This document shows positions 31,540 through 44,559 of a stretch of DNA of 64,000 nucleotides, piece after piece. The stretch comes from Lolium rigidum (lineage: Eukaryota > Streptophyta > Magnoliopsida > Poales > Poaceae), in NCBI RefSeq assembly GCF_022539505.1, contig NC_061509.1, positions 207,538,254-207,602,253 on the forward strand, in the 5' to 3' direction. The translations under genes and the position numbers were made by a program. The first letter of the stretch is position 1. Each line of letters opens with the position of its first letter. The notes under the pieces are model-generated. The model was not told the origin of the DNA and searched no databases. It worked only from the letters and a program-made list of their open reading frames with translations.

Positions 31540-33694
31540 TCAAGTAACATCGAGAGATGAAGCATCAACATCATAATTTGTTCTAATAATAGAATCATAA
31601 GGTACCTTCATTCTCTTTCTAGGGAAGTGTTCCATACCTTTCTTGAGAGGAAATTGATATTTTATATTTCCTTCCCTCATATCAATAATAGCACCAACGA
31701 GTTCGAAGAAAAGGTCTTCCCAATATAATTGGACAAGATGCATTGCATTCAATATCCAAGTCAACAAAATCAACGGGAACAAGATTATTGTTAACGGTAA
31801 TGCGAACATTATCAACTTTACCCAAAGGTTTCTTTGTAGAATGATCAGCAAGATTAACATCCAAATAACAATTTTTCAGCGGTGGCAAGTCAAGCATATT
31901 ATAAATTTTCTTCGGCATAACAGAAATACTTGCACCAAGATCACATAAAGCATTACAATCAAAATCTTTAACCTTCATCTTAATGATGGGCTCCCAACCA
32001 TCTTCTAGATTTTTAGGAATAGAGGCTTCGCGCTCTAGTTTCTCTTCTCTAGCTTTTATGAGAGCATTTGTAATATGATGCGTGAAAGCCAAATTTATAG
32101 CACTAGCATTAGGACTTTTAGCCAGTTTTTGCAAGAACTTTATAACTTCAGAGATGTGGCAATCATCAAAATTCAAACCATTATAATCTAAAGCAATGGG
32201 ATCATCATCCCCAATGTTGGAAAAAAATTCAGCGGCTTTATCGCGAGGCGGTTTCAGCGGTTTTAGCAGTTTCAGGCAGTTTTTCGCGCTTTGCATTAGA
32301 AGTGGAAACATTGCTAACACCAATTATTTTATTAGTATGAGTAGGAGGTGCAGCAACATGTGTAGCATTAGCACTACTAGTGGTGGTAATAGTCCAAACT
32401 TTAGCTATATTCTTCTCTTTAGCTAGTTTTTCATTTTCTTCTCTATCCCACCTAGCACGCGAGTTCAGCCATTAATCTTATATTCTCATTAATTCTAACT
32501 TGGATGGCATTTGCTGTAGTAGTAATTTTATCATCTAAATCCTCAGGTTTAGCAGCCATTTTATTAATTAAAGAAGATTGTGATGCGGACATGTATGAGA
32601 TTCGGGTTTCGGCACTAGCAAGTTTAGTTTGTAACCTCGAGATTTCCCTATTCAGATTTTCAAGTTGATTTCCTATATTCTTCAACAAGGTAGATTGCTC
32701 ATTCATAATTTTAGTAAACAATTTATTTTGCTCATATTGTGATTGCATAAAACTCTTGGTGGATCTTTCAATTTCTAACATCTTTTCTTCATTAGGTGAA
32801 GCATATCTACCATAAGAGTTACCATTAGCGAGTATGGCCTAGAATCATTGTGATTGTTATTTTTAATGAAATTCACATCAACATATTCTTTTTGAGCAAC
32901 TAATGACGCTAATGGAACATTATTAGAATTAACATTAGGCCTACCATTCACAAGCATAGACATAATAGCATCAATCTTATCACTCGGGGAAGAGGTTTCT
33001 TCGACGGAATTTACCTTCTTACCTTGTGGAGCTCTTTCCGTGTGCCATTCAGAGTAGTTGATCATCATATTATCAAGAAGCTTTGTTGCTTCACCAAGAG
33101 TGATGGACATAAAGGTACCTCCAAGCAGCTGAATCCAATAAATTCCGCGAAGAAAAATTTAGTCCTGCATAGAAGGTTTGGATGATCATCCAAGTAGTCG
33201 ATCCATGGGTTGGGCAATTTTTAACCAGAGATTTCATTCTTTCCCAAGCTTGAGCAACATGTTCATTATCTAATTGTTTAAAATTCATTATGCTACTCCT
33301 CAAAGATATAATTTTAGCAGGGGGATAATATCTACCAATAAAAGCATCCTTGCATTTAGTCCATGAATCAATACTATTCTTAGGCGAGAGATAGCAGCCA
33401 ATCTTTAGCTCTTCCTCTTAATGAGAAAGGGAACAATTTTAGTTTAATAATATCACCATCTACATCTTTATATTTTTGCATTTCGCATAGTTCAACAAAA
33501 TTATTAAGATGGGCAGCAAGCATCATCGGAACTAATTCCGGAAAATTGATTATTCATAACAAGATTCAGGTAAAGCGAGGTTTAATTTCAAAGAATTCTC
33601 GCTGTAGTAGCAGGTGGAGCAATAGGTGTGCATAAGAAATCATTATTATTTGTGCTAGTGAAGTCACACAACTTAGTATTTTCAGGGTTGGCCA
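31540..33694 (-). pseudogene. gag-protease remnant of element B
   Basis: The frame opens at the ATG at 33694 (MANPENTKLCDFTSTNNN), soon after the primer site. A gag core piece is at 33303-33091 (FKQLDNEHVAQAWERMKSLV, IIQTFYAGLNFSSRNLLDSA). A Ser/Thr-poor coiled-coil-like linker at 32781-32452 reads LKNIGNQLENLNREISRLQT. The protease at 32323-31682 has DFDCNALCDLGASISVMPKK, with the catalytic D-L-G-A, and ends PIILGRPFLRTRW. The chain is broken into at least four frames. No RT or integrase follows in the sense direction, so the element is non-autonomous. Confidence 0.72.
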
Positions 33695-33922
33695 TTTTAG
33701 CAATAGTAAATAGAGCAAACTAGATAAAGTAAATGCAAGTAAACTAATTTTTTTGTGTTTTTGATATAGAGTGCAAGACAGTAAATAAAGTAAAACTAGC
33801 AACTAATTTTTTTTGTGTTTTGATTTAGTGCAGCAAACAAAGTAGTAAATAAAATAAAGCAAGACAAAAACAAAGTAAAGAGATTGAGAAGTGGAGACTC
33901 CCCTTGCAGCGTGTCTTGATCT

Positions 33923-33939
33923 CCCCGGCAACGGCGCCA
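33923..33939 (-). other. Primer-binding site of B
   Basis: The plus strand ccccggcaacggcgcca is the 3' end sequence expected of tRNA-Asp without need of CCA addition at the final bases. It lies 11 bases from the LTR at 33951. The same 17-mer occurs at 40305-40321 (A) and 45550-45566 (D). Confidence 0.82.
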
Positions 33940-33950
33940 GAAAAAGAGCT

Positions 33951-35551
33951 TGATGGCGTGTATTTCACACGTTCGTTGGGCAACCCCAAGAGGAAGGTAT
34001 GATGAGCACAGCAGCAAGTTTTCCCTCAGAAAGAAACCAAGGTTTATCGAACCAGGAGGAGCCAAGAAGCACGTTGAAGGTTGATGGCGGCGGGATGTAG
34101 TGCGGCGCAACACCGGAGATTCCGGCGCCAACGTGGAACCTGCACAACACAACCAAAGTACTTTGCCCCAACGAAACGAGTGAGGTTGTCAATCTCACCG
34201 GCTTGCTGTAACAAAGGATTAACCGTATTGTGTGGAAGATGATTGTTTGCAGAGAAAACGAGTAAAAACAAGTATTGCGGTAGATTGTATTTCGGTAAAG
34301 AGAATTGGACCGGGGTCCACAGTTCCCTAGAGGTGTCTCTCCCATAAGACGAACAGACATGTTGGGTGAACAAATTACGGTTGGGCAATTGACAAATAAA
34401 GAGAGCATGACAATGCACATACATATCATGATGAGTATAGTGAGATTTAATTGGGCATTACGACAAAGTACATAGACCGCCATCCAACCGCATCTATGCC
34501 TAAAAAGTCCACCTTCGGGTTATCATCCGAACCCCCTCCAAGTATTAAGTTGCAAAGCAACGGACAATTGCATTAAGTATGGTGCGTAATGTAATCAACA
34601 ACTACATCCTTGGACATAGCATCAATGTTTTATCCCTAGTGGCAACAGCACAACACAACCTTAGAACTTTCTCGTCCATCGTCCCGGTGTCAATGCGAGC
34701 ATGAACCCACTATCGAGCATAAGTACTCCCTCTTGGAGTTAAAAGCATCTACTTGGCCGAGCATCTACTAATAACGGAGAGCATGCAAGATCATAAACAA
34801 CACATAAGCATAACTTTGATAATCAACATAACAAGTATTCTCTATTCATCGGATCCCAACAAACGCAACATATAGAATTACATATAGATGATCTTGATCA
34901 TGATAGGCAGCTCACAAGATCCGACAATGATAGCACAATGGGGAGAAGACAACCATCTAGCTACTGCTATGGACCCATAGTCCAGGGGTAGACTACTCAC
35001 TCATCACTCCGGAGGCGACCATGGCGGTGTAGAGTCCTCCGGGAGATGATTCCCCTCTCCGGCAGGGTGCCGGAGGCGATCTCCGAGGATCCCCCGAGAT
35101 GGGATCGGCGGCGACGGCGTCTCGGTAATGTTTTCCGTATCGTGGCTCTCGGTGCTGGGGGTTTCGTCACGGAGGCTTTAAGTAGGCGGAAGGGCAAGTC
35201 GAGAGGCGGCACGGGGGCCCACACCATAGGCCGGCGCGGCCGGGGGTGGGGCCGCGCCGCCCTAGGGTTTGGCCACCCCGTGGCCCCTCTTCGTCTCGTC
35301 TTCGGTCTTCTGGAAGCTTCGTGAGAAAATAGGCCTCCGGGCTTTTATTTCGTCCAATTCCGAGAATATTTCTTTACTAGGATTTCGAAACCAAAAACGA
35401 GCGAAAACAACAATCGGCACTTCGGCATCTTGTTAATAGGTTAGTTCCAGAAAATGCACGAATATGACATAAAGTGTGCATAAAACATGTAGATAACATC
35501 AATAATGTGGCATGGAACACAAGAAATTATCGATACGTTGGAGACGTATCA
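33951..35551 (-). repeat. 5' LTR of B (B2)
   Basis: It is 1601 bp, TGATGGCGTG to GACGTATCA, immediately followed by CATTACGACAAAG and the remainder of an A-type LTR (35552-36630), exactly as after B1. This is the duplicate of the nested junction at 26615. Confidence 0.88.
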
Positions 35552-36630
35552 CATTACGACAAAGTACATAGACCGCTATCCAGCATGCATCTATGCCTAA
35601 AAAGTCCACCTTCAGGTTATCATCCGAACCCCTTCCGGTATTAAGTTGCAAACAACAGACAATTGCATTAAGTATGGTGCGTAATGTAATCAACACAAAT
35701 ATCCTTAGACAAAGCATCGATGTTTTATCCCTAGTGGCAACAGCACATCCACAACCTTAGAACTTTACATCACTTGTCCCGGATTTAATGGAGGCATGAA
35801 CCCACTATCGAGCATAAATACTCCCTCTTGGAGTCACAAGTATCAACTTGGCCAGAGCCTCTACTAGCAACGGAGAGCATGCAAGAACATAAATAACATA
35901 TATGATAGATTGATAATCAACTTGACATAGTATTCAATATTCATAGGATCCCAACAAACACAACATAAAGAATTACAGATAGATGATCTTGATCATGATA
36001 GTCAGCTCACAAGATCTAACATGATAGCACAATGAGGAGAAGACAACCATCTAGCTACTGCTATGGACCTATACTCCAGGGTCAATCCGGAGGCGATCAT
36101 GGCGATGAAGAGACCTCCGGGAGATGATTCCCCTCTCCGGCAGGGTGCTGGAGGCGATCTTCTGAATCCCCCGAGATGGGATTGGCGGCGGCGGCGTCTC
36201 TGGAAGGTTTTCCGCATCGTGGCTCTCGGTACCGGGGGTTTCGCGACGAAGGCTTTAAGTAGGCGGAAGGGCAGGTCAAGGGGCGTCACGAGGGGCCCAC
36301 ACAACAGGCCGGCGCGGCCGGGGTTTGGGTCGCGCCGCCTGTTGTGTCGCCACCTCGTGGCCCCACTTCGTCTCTCCCTCGGACTTCTGGAAGCTTTGTG
36401 CAAAAATAGGACCCTGGGCGTTGATTTCGTCCAATTCCGAGAATATTTCCTTACTAGAATTTCTGAAACCAAAAATAGCAGAAAATAGCAACTGGCTCTT
36501 CGGCATCTCGTCAATAGGTTAGTGCTCGGAAAATGCATAAATATGACATATAATGTGTATAAAACATGTGAGTATCATCATAAAAGTAGCATGGAACATA
36601 AGAAATTATAGATACGTTTGAGACGTATCA
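35552..36630 (-). repeat. Second copy of the A 3' LTR remainder
   Basis: It aligns with 26616-27711, including the CATTA start and GAGACGTATCA end, and continues into A interior (36631 on) nearly identical to 27712-28410. It is a product of duplication rather than of an independent insertion. Confidence 0.82.
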
Positions 36631-39229
36631 AGCATCCCTAAGCTTAGTTCCTACTCGCCCTCGAGTAGGTAAACGATAACAAAGATAATTTACGAAGTGA
36701 CATGCTATCATAATCTTGATCATACTATTGTAAAGCATATGAGATGAATGCAGCGATTCGAAGCAATGATGAAGATAATGAGTAAACAAATGAATCATAT
36801 AGCAAAGACTGTTCATGAATAATACTTTCAAGACAAGCATCAATAAGACTTGCATAAGAGTTACTCATAAAGCAATAAATTCAAAATAAAGGTATTGAAG
36901 CAACACAAAGGAAGATAAAAGTTTCAGCGGTTGCTTTCAACTTCAACATGTATATCTCATGGATAATTGTCAACACAAAGTAGTATAACAAGTGCAATAA
37001 GTAAACATGTAAAAATCAATGCACACAGTTGACACAAGTGTTTGTTTCTAGGATAGAAAGAATAGGCAAACTGACTCAACAATAAAGTAGAAGATATGCC
37101 CTTCGCAGAGGGAAGCATTGATTACTATATTTGTGCTAGATCTTTTCATTTTGAAAACAAGAAACAATTTTGTCAACGGTAGTAATAAAGCATATGTGTT
37201 ATGTATAAGACATCTTATAAGTTGCAAGCCTCATGCATAGTATACTAATAGTGCTCGCACCTTGTCCTAATTAGCTTGGATTAACACTGATTATCATTGC
37301 ATAGCATATGTTTCAACCAAGTGTCACAAAGGGGTACCTCTATGCCGCCTGTACAAAGGTCTAAGGAGAAAGCTCGCATTGGATTTCTCGCTTTTGATTA
37401 TTCTCAACTTAGAGATCCATACCGGGACAACATAGACAACAGATAATGGAATCCTCTTTAATGCATAAGCATTCAACAACAATTAATATTCTCATAAGAG
37501 ATTGAGGATTAGTTGTCCACACTGAAACTTCCACCATGAATCATGGCTTTAGTTAGCGGCCCAATGTTCTCCTCTAACAGTATGCATACTCAAACCATAT
37601 GATCATGAAAATCGCTCTTACTTCAGACAAGACGAAGATGCATAGCAACTCACATGATATTCAACAAAGGTAAAAGTTGATGGCGTCCCTAGAAACATGG
37701 TTACCGCTCAACAAGCAACTTATTAAGAAATAAAACACATAAGTACATATTCTTCACCACAATAGTTTTTAAGGCTATTTGTCCCATGAGCTATATATTG
37801 CAAAGGCAAAGAATAGAAGTTTTAAAGGTAGCACTCAAGTAATGTACTTTGGAATGGCGGAGAAATACCATGTGGTAGGTAGGTATGGTGGACACAAATG
37901 GCATGGTTATTGGCTCAAGGATTTGGATGCACGAGAAGAATTCCCTCTCAATACAAGGCTAGGCTAGCAAGGTTGTTTGAAGCAAACTCAAGTATAAAAG
38001 GTGCAGCAAAGCTCACATATGAACATATTGTAACTATTATAAGACTTTATATTGTCTCCTTGTTATTCAAACACCTCAACCAGAAAATATCTAGACTCTA
38101 GAGATCAATCATGCAAACCAAATTTTAACAAGCTCTATGTAGTTATTCATTAATGAGTACAAGGTACATGATGCAAGAGCTTAAACATGATCTATATGAG
38201 CACAACAATTGCCAAGTATCACATTATTCAAGACATTAAACCATTACCACATGCGGCATTTTCCGTTTCCAACCATATAACAATGAATGAAGTAGTCCAA
38301 CTTTCGCAATGAACATTAAAGATAAAGCTAAGAACACATGTGTTCATACGAAACAGCGGAGCGTGTCTCTCTCCCAAACAAAGAATGCTAGGATCCGATT
38401 TATTCAAACAAATACAAAAAACAAAAACAAACAGACGCTCCAAGTAAAGCACATAAGATGTGACGGAATAAAAATATAGTTTCACTAGAGGAACCTGATA
38501 AGTTGTCGATGAAGAAGGGATGCCTTGGGCATCCCAAAGCTTAGACGCTTTAGTCTTCTTAAAATATGCAGGGATGAACCACGGGGGCATCCCCAAGCTT
38601 TGACTTTTCACTCTTCTTGATCATATTGTATCATCCTCCTCTCTTGACCCTTGAAAACTTCCTCCACACCAAACTCGAAACAAACTCATTAGAGGGTCGG
38701 TGCATAATTCATATATTCAGAGGTGACATAATCATTCTTAACACTTCTGGACATTGCACAAAGCTACTGAAAGTTAATGGAACAAAGAAATCCATCAAAC
38801 ATAGCAAAACGAGGCAATGCGAAATAAAAGGCAGAATCTGTCAAAACAGAACAGTTCGTAAAGACGAATTTTAAAGTGGCACCAGACTTGCTCAGATGAA
38901 AATGCCCAAATTGAATGAAAGTTGCGTACATATCTGAGGATCACGCGCGTAAATTGGCAGATTTTTTTAATTTTTCTACAGAGACTACTGCTCAAATTCG
39001 TGACAGCAAGAAATCTGTTCCTGCGCAGCAATCCAAATCTAGTATTGGCTTTACTATCAAAGACTTTACTTGACACAACAATGCAATAAAATAAAGATAA
39101 GGAGAGGTTGCTACAGTAATAATAACTTCCAAGACTCAAATATAAAATAAAGGTGCAGAAGTAAAATAATGGGTTGTCTCCCATAAGCGCTTTTCTTTAA
39201 CGCCTTCAGCTAGGCGCAGAAAGTGTGTA

Positions 39230-40101
39230 TCAAGTATTATCAAGAGGTGAAGCATCAACATTACCTCGGGCATTACGCCTACCTTTCTTATTCTTTTTCT
39301 TACCCTTTGATTTAGGGAATACATGTCTACCTCCTTGTGTAGAGGTGAATTTTAGGGTGCCTTCTCCCACATCTATGACTGCTCCCAATAGTTTCAGCAG
39401 GTATCTTCCGAGTGTGATTTGTCCTGTTCCTACACATTCAATAACAAGATAATCAGTGGATATTGTTCTTCCAAGAATGGTTGTATGCACACCCTCGGCT
39501 ATTCCCTTAGGAATTATAAAGAGTTATCAATAAGAGTTATTCTTTCTCCCCCTTCAACGAGTCCCCAAAGTGTCAAAGATTCATAAATACTCTTAGGCAT
39601 AAGGCAAAATTCAGACATAATATCACAATTGGCATGAAAAGTTTCACCACCTATAACAACTTTAATAGTAGGGTCCCATATTGAAGGTTCAGAGTTCACC
39701 AAAACTTGATCAAGACGGTTACGAACATAACTATAATTTTTTTCCAAGCAAGATGCACTTGTCTCAAGAGTGTTTAATCTATTATATATGCTAATAAGAG
39801 CTGAATCAAAGTTATTAGCTGAACTATGTGATGAAACCAATTTTTTTATGGCATTAAAAGCTTGATCACCGTCGCAATGAAGGAAATCTCCTCCCACTAC
39901 AGCATCCAAGGCATATCTATAGTGAATCATAAGCCCAAAATAAAAGTTACTAAGGAGCAAACTTAGAGTCATTTGAGGTTCAGCTTTACGATAAGAATCA
40001 AAAATTCTGGACCAAGCATCTTTAAAACTCTCCTCATCCCCTTGTTTAAAAGTGAAGACTAATTCCTCAGGTGAAGAAGTAACAGGTGCAGAGCTAGACA
40101 T
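39230..40101 (-). pseudogene. Short gag-protease ORF of element A, one frameshift
   Basis: The ATG at 40101 opens MSSSAPVTSSPEELVFTFKQ, going straight into late-gag blocks (FKDAWSRIFDSYRKAEPQMT, FYFGLMIHYRYALDAVVGGD). A protease-like domain follows: TIKVVIGGETFHANCDIMSE, then FCLMPKSIYESLTLWG and ILGRTISTDYLVIECVGTGQ. The early gag is missing compared with B and G, so it is a condensed gag-PR. The active-site position reads CDIMSE where B has CDLGAS. The frame is lost near 39519 by one missing base at a CAG site (element D has it). The tail is Lys-rich (KGKKKNKKGRRNARG). Confidence 0.7.
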
Positions 40102-40304
40102 GATAACAGAAGTAAAAATGCAAGTAAATATTTTTTTTGTGTTTTTAATATGGAGAACAAGACAGTAAATAAAGTAAATCTAGCAACTAATTTTTTTGTG
40201 TTTTTGATATAAGAAGCAAACAAAGGAGTAAATAAAATAAAGCAAGACAAAAACAAAGTAAAGAGATTGGAAGTGGAGACTCCCCTTGCAGCGTGTCTTG
40301 ATCT

Positions 40305-40321
40305 CCCCGGCAACGGCGCCA
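40305..40321 (-). other. Primer-binding site of A
   Basis: The plus strand ccccggcaacggcgcca lies 11 bases before the 5' LTR at 40333. It is the tRNA-Asp-type site, identical to those of B and D. Confidence 0.82.
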
Positions 40322-40332
40322 GAAAAAGAGCT

Positions 40333-41933
40333 TGATGCGTGCAATTAACACACGTCCATTGGGAACCCCAAGAGGAAGGTGTGATGCGTACGAGTAGCAA
40401 GTTTTCCCTCGGAAAGAAACCAAGGTTTATCGAACCGAGTAGGAGCCAAGAAGCACGTTGAAGGTTGTTGGTGGCGGAGTGTAGTGCGGCGCAACACCAG
40501 GGATTCCGGCGCCAACGTGGAACCTGCACAACACAATCACAGAACTTTGCCCCAACATAACAGTGAGGTTGTCAATCTCACCGGCTTGCTGTAAACAAAG
40601 GATTAAACGTATAGTGTGGAAGATGATGTTTGTTTGCGAAGAACGGTAAAGAACAATTGTAGTAGATTGTATTTCAGATGTAAAGAATTGGACCGGGGTC
40701 CACAGTTCACTAGTGGTGTCTCTCCCATAAGATAAACAGGTGTTGGGTGAACAAATTACAGTTGGGCAATTGACAAATAAAGAAGGCATAACAATGCACA
40801 TACATATATCATGATGAGTACTATGAGATTTAATCGGGGCATTACGACAAAGTACATAGACCGCTATCCAGCATGCATCTATGCCTAAAAAGTCCACCTT
40901 CGAGTTATCATCCGAACCCCTTCCGATATTAAGTTGCAAACAACGGACAATTGCATTAAGTATGGTGCGTAATGTAATCAACACAAATATCCTTAGACAA
41001 AGCATCGATGTTTTATCCCTAGTGGCAACAACACATCCACAACCTTAGAACTTTTCGTCATTGTCCCAGATTTAATGGAGGCATGAACCCACTATCGAGC
41101 ATAAATACTCCCTCTTGGAGTCACAAGTATCAACTTGGCCAGAGCCTCTACTAGCTACGGAGAGCATGCAAGAACATAAATAACATATATGATAGATTGA
41201 TAATCAACTTGACATAGTATTCAATATTCATCGGATCCCAACAAACACAACATAAAGAATTACAGATAGATGATCTTGATCATGATAGGCAGCTCACAAG
41301 ATCTAACATGATAGCACAATGAGGAGAAGACAACCATCTAGCTACTGCTATGGACCCATAGTCCAAGGGTGGACTACTCACACATCAATCCGGAGGCGAT
41401 CATGGCGATGAAGAGACCTCCGGGAGATGATTCCCCTCTCCGGCAGGGTGCCGGAGGCGATCTCTTGAATCCCCCGAGATGGGATTGGCGGCGGCGGCAT
41501 CTCTGGAAGGTTTTCCGTATCGTGGCTCTCGGTACTGGGGGTTTCGCGACGAAGGCTTTAAGTAGGCGGAAGGGCAGGTCAAGGGGCGTCACAGGGGGCC
41601 CACACAACAGGCCGGCGCGACCAGGGCTTGGACCGCGCCGCCCTGTTGTGTCGCCACCTCGTGGCCCCACTTCGTCTCTCCCTCGGACTTCTGGAAGCTT
41701 CGTGCAAAAATAGGACCCTGGGCATTGATTTCGTCCAATTCCGAGAATATTTCCTTACTAGGATTTCTGAAACCAAAAACAGCAGAAAACAGCAACTGGC
41801 TCTTCGGCATCTCGTCAATAGGTTAGTGCCGTAAAATGCATAAATATGACATATAATGTGTATAAAACATGTGAGTATCATCATAAAAGTAGCATGGAAC
41901 ATAAGAAATTATAGATACGTTTGAGACGTATCA
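40333..41933 (-). repeat. 5' LTR of A (1.6 kb)
   Basis: It runs TGATGCGTGCAATTAACACA to TTGAGACGTATCA, uninterrupted, next to the CCCGC duplication (41934-41938). Against the 3' LTR start at 24505, five differences are visible in the first 120 bases and three of them are CAG versus CGAG or CGG. Confidence 0.87.
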
Positions 41934-41938
41934 CCCGC

Positions 41939-42264
41939 CAGGTTAGACCGGTACTACCGACCGTGGTTGACGCGGAGTAGAGGAGGAGCAGCCGCAGGCG
42001 GGGGAGAAGACCGGAGTGTAAGATAACGTTGCATAGAAAACAAAAATTTTCCTACCGCGAACATGCAATCCAAGCCAAGATGCAATCTAGAAGACGGTAG
42101 CAACGAGGGGGTATCGAGTCTCACCCTTGAAGAGATTCCAAAGCCTACAAGATGAGGCTCTTGTTGCTGCGGTAGACGTTCACTTGCCGCTTGCAAAAGC
42201 GCGTAGAAGATCTTGATCACGATCGGTTCCAGCGCCACGAACAGGCAAGCACCTCCGTACTGCA
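41939..42264 (-). repeat. Repeat X continued, then Copia-like LTR end fragment
   Basis: Sequence after the CCCGC duplication continues X (CAGGTTAGACCGGTACTACC). From about 42018 it reads as a minus-orientation stretch (sense …TTCTATGCAACGTTATCTTA) that I recall as the 3' end of Triticeae Copia LTRs. It breaks off at about 42264 against A-type interior sequence. The family assignment is from memory only. Confidence 0.4.
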
Positions 42265-44559
42265 CACGAGTTGATACAAGTGTTTACTGCAGGATAGAAA
42301 GAATAGGCAAGTCGACTCAACAATAAAGTAGAAGATAGGCCCTTCGCGAGAGGAAGCATTGATTACTATATTTGTGCTAGAGCTTTTCATTTTGAAAACA
42401 AGAAACAATTTTGTCAACGGTAGTAATAAAGCATATGTGTTATGTATAAGATATCCTATAAGTTGCAAGCCTCATGCATAGTATACCAATAGTGCTCGCA
42501 CCTTGTCCTAATTAGCTTGGATTAACATGGATTATCATTGCATAGCATATGTTTCAACCAAGTGTCACAAAGGGGTACCTCTATGCCGCTCGTACAAAGG
42601 TCTAAGGAGAAAGCTCGCATTGGATTTCTCGCTTTTGGTTATTCTCAACTTAGACATCCATACTTAGGGACAACATAGACAACGGACAATGGACTCCTCT
42701 TTAATGCATAAGCATTCAACAACAGTTAATATTCTCATAAGAGATTGAGGATTAATTGTCCAAGCCGAAACTTCCACCATGAATCATGGCTTTAGTTAGC
42801 GGCCCAATGTTCTTCTCTAACGGTATGCATACTCAAACCATTTGATCATGAAAATCGCCCTTACTTCAGACAAGACGAACATGCATAGCAACTCACATGA
42901 TATTCAACAAAGGTAAAAGTTGATGGCATCCCCAGAAACATGGTTACCGCTCAACAAGCAACTTATTAAGAAATAAGACACATAAGTACATATTCTTCAC
43001 CACAATAGTTTTTAAGCTATTTTCCCATGAGCTATATATTGCAAAGGCAAAGAATAGAATTTTTAAAGGTAGCACTCAAGTAATTTACTTTGGAATGACA
43101 GAGAAATACCATGTGGTAGGTAGGTATGGTGGACACAAATGGCATGGTTATTGGCTCAAGGATTTGGATGCACGAGAAGAATTCCTCTCAATACAAGGCT
43201 AGGCTAGCAAGGTTGTTTGAAGCAAACTCAAGTATAAAAGGTGCAGCAAAGCTCACATATGAACATATTGTAACTATTATAAGACTTTACATTGTCTCCT
43301 TGTTGTTCAAACACCTCAACCGAGAAAATATCTAGACTCTAGAGATCAATCATGCAAACCAAATTTTAACAAGCTCTATGTAGTTCTTCATTAATGGGTA
43401 CAAAGTACATGATGCAAGAGCTTAAACATGATCTATATGAGCACAACAATTGCCAAGTATCAAATTATTCAAGACATTATACCATTTACCACATGCGGCA
43501 TTTTTTTTTCCAACCATATAACAATGAATGAAGTAGTTCAACTTTCGCAATGAACATTAAGAATAAAGTTAAGAACATATGTGTTCATACGAAACAGCGG
43601 AGCGTGTCTCTCTCCCAAACAAAGAATGCTAGGATCCGATTTTATTCAAACAAAAACAAAAACAAAAACAAACAGACGCTCCAAGTAAAGCACATAAGAT
43701 GTGACGGAATAAAAATGTAGTTTCACTAGAGGTGCAATGATAAGTTGTCGATGAAGAAGGGATGCCTTGGGCATCGCCAAGCTTAGATGCTTGAGTCTTC
43801 TTAAAATATGCAGGGATGAACCACGGGGGCATCCCCAAGCTTAGACTTTTCACTCTTCTTGATCATATTGTATCATCCTCCTCTCTTGACCCTTGAAAAC
43901 TTCCTCCACACCAAACTCAAAACAAACTCATTAGAGGGTCAGTGCATAATTCATATATTCAGAGGTGACATAATCATTCTTAACACTTCTGGACATTGCA
44001 CAAAGCTACTGAAAGTTAATGGAACAAAGAAATCCATCAAACATAGCAAAGCAGGCAATGCGAAATAAAAGGCAGAATCTGTCAAAACGAACGAGTCAGT
44101 AAAGACGAATTTTTAAGAGGCACCAGACTTGCTCAGATGAAAATGCCCAAATTGAATGAAAGTTGCGTAAATATCTAAGGATCACGCACGTAAATTGGCA
44201 GATTTTTATAAATTTTCTACAGAAACTACTGCTCAAATTCGTGACGACAAGAAATGCATTTCTGCGCGAGTAATCCAAATCTAGTATTGACTTTACTATC
44301 AAAGACTTTACTTGGCACAACAATGCAATAAAATAAAGATAAGGAGAGGTTGCTACAGTAATAACAACTTCCAAGACTCAAATATAAAACAAAGTGCAGA
44401 AGTAAAATAATGGGTTGTCTCCCATAAGCGCTTTTCTTTAACGCCTTTCAGCTAGGCGCAGAAAGTGTGAATCAAGTATTATCAAGAGGTGAAGCATCAA
44501 CATCCTCGGGCTTTACGCCTACCCTTCTTATTCTTTTTCTTACTCTTTGATTTAGGGAA

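Larger units (their letters stand above)
28411..35551 (-). mobile_element. Element B body: truncated 3' LTR, interior, 5' LTR
   Basis: An LTR fragment (28411-28934) begins abruptly in mid-LTR (AGTCCTCCGGGAGATG) after A interior sequence. The interior runs 28935-33950 with primer-binding site 33939-33923, and the full 5' LTR is 33951-35551. The 28411 fragment matches the 5' LTR well in its last 200 bases but poorly in the GC-rich leader, so it may come from a related subfamily or a recombinant. The interior 28935-31500 is non-coding, with the PPT-like module at 30819-30906. Confidence 0.75.
24505..41933 (-). mobile_element. Composite Gypsy element A (17.4 kb) with nested and duplicated insertions
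   Basis: The outer ends TGATGCGTG... (24505) and ...GACGTATCA (41933) are flanked by CCCGC on both sides (24500-24504, 41934-41938). The 5' LTR is intact at 40333-41933. The 3' LTR is split (24505-25015 and 26616-27711) by a B-type LTR. Interior A sequence is at 27712-28410 and again, from the LTR remainder on, at 35552-40332. Between them lies a B element body (28411-35551). The two copies of the A-LTR/B-LTR junction show the same insertion site, so one is a duplicate. Coding capacity is a short gag-protease frame only. It is a non-autonomous Athila-type element by primer site. Confidence 0.85.

Noticed and set aside
40305..40321. tRNA gene signal at the primer-binding sites (3615, 33923, 40305, 45550, 51561)
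   Set aside because: Only the 3' terminal tRNA complement is present, next to an LTR edge. There is no cloverleaf or internal promoter.
41369..41713. Recurring 90-140 codon frames in LTR leaders (26109, 35046, 36063, 41369 and others)
   Set aside because: These frames recur because the LTRs are copies. They are Arg/Gly/Pro-rich, run on both strands and start or end differently between copies, so GC-rich composition explains them.
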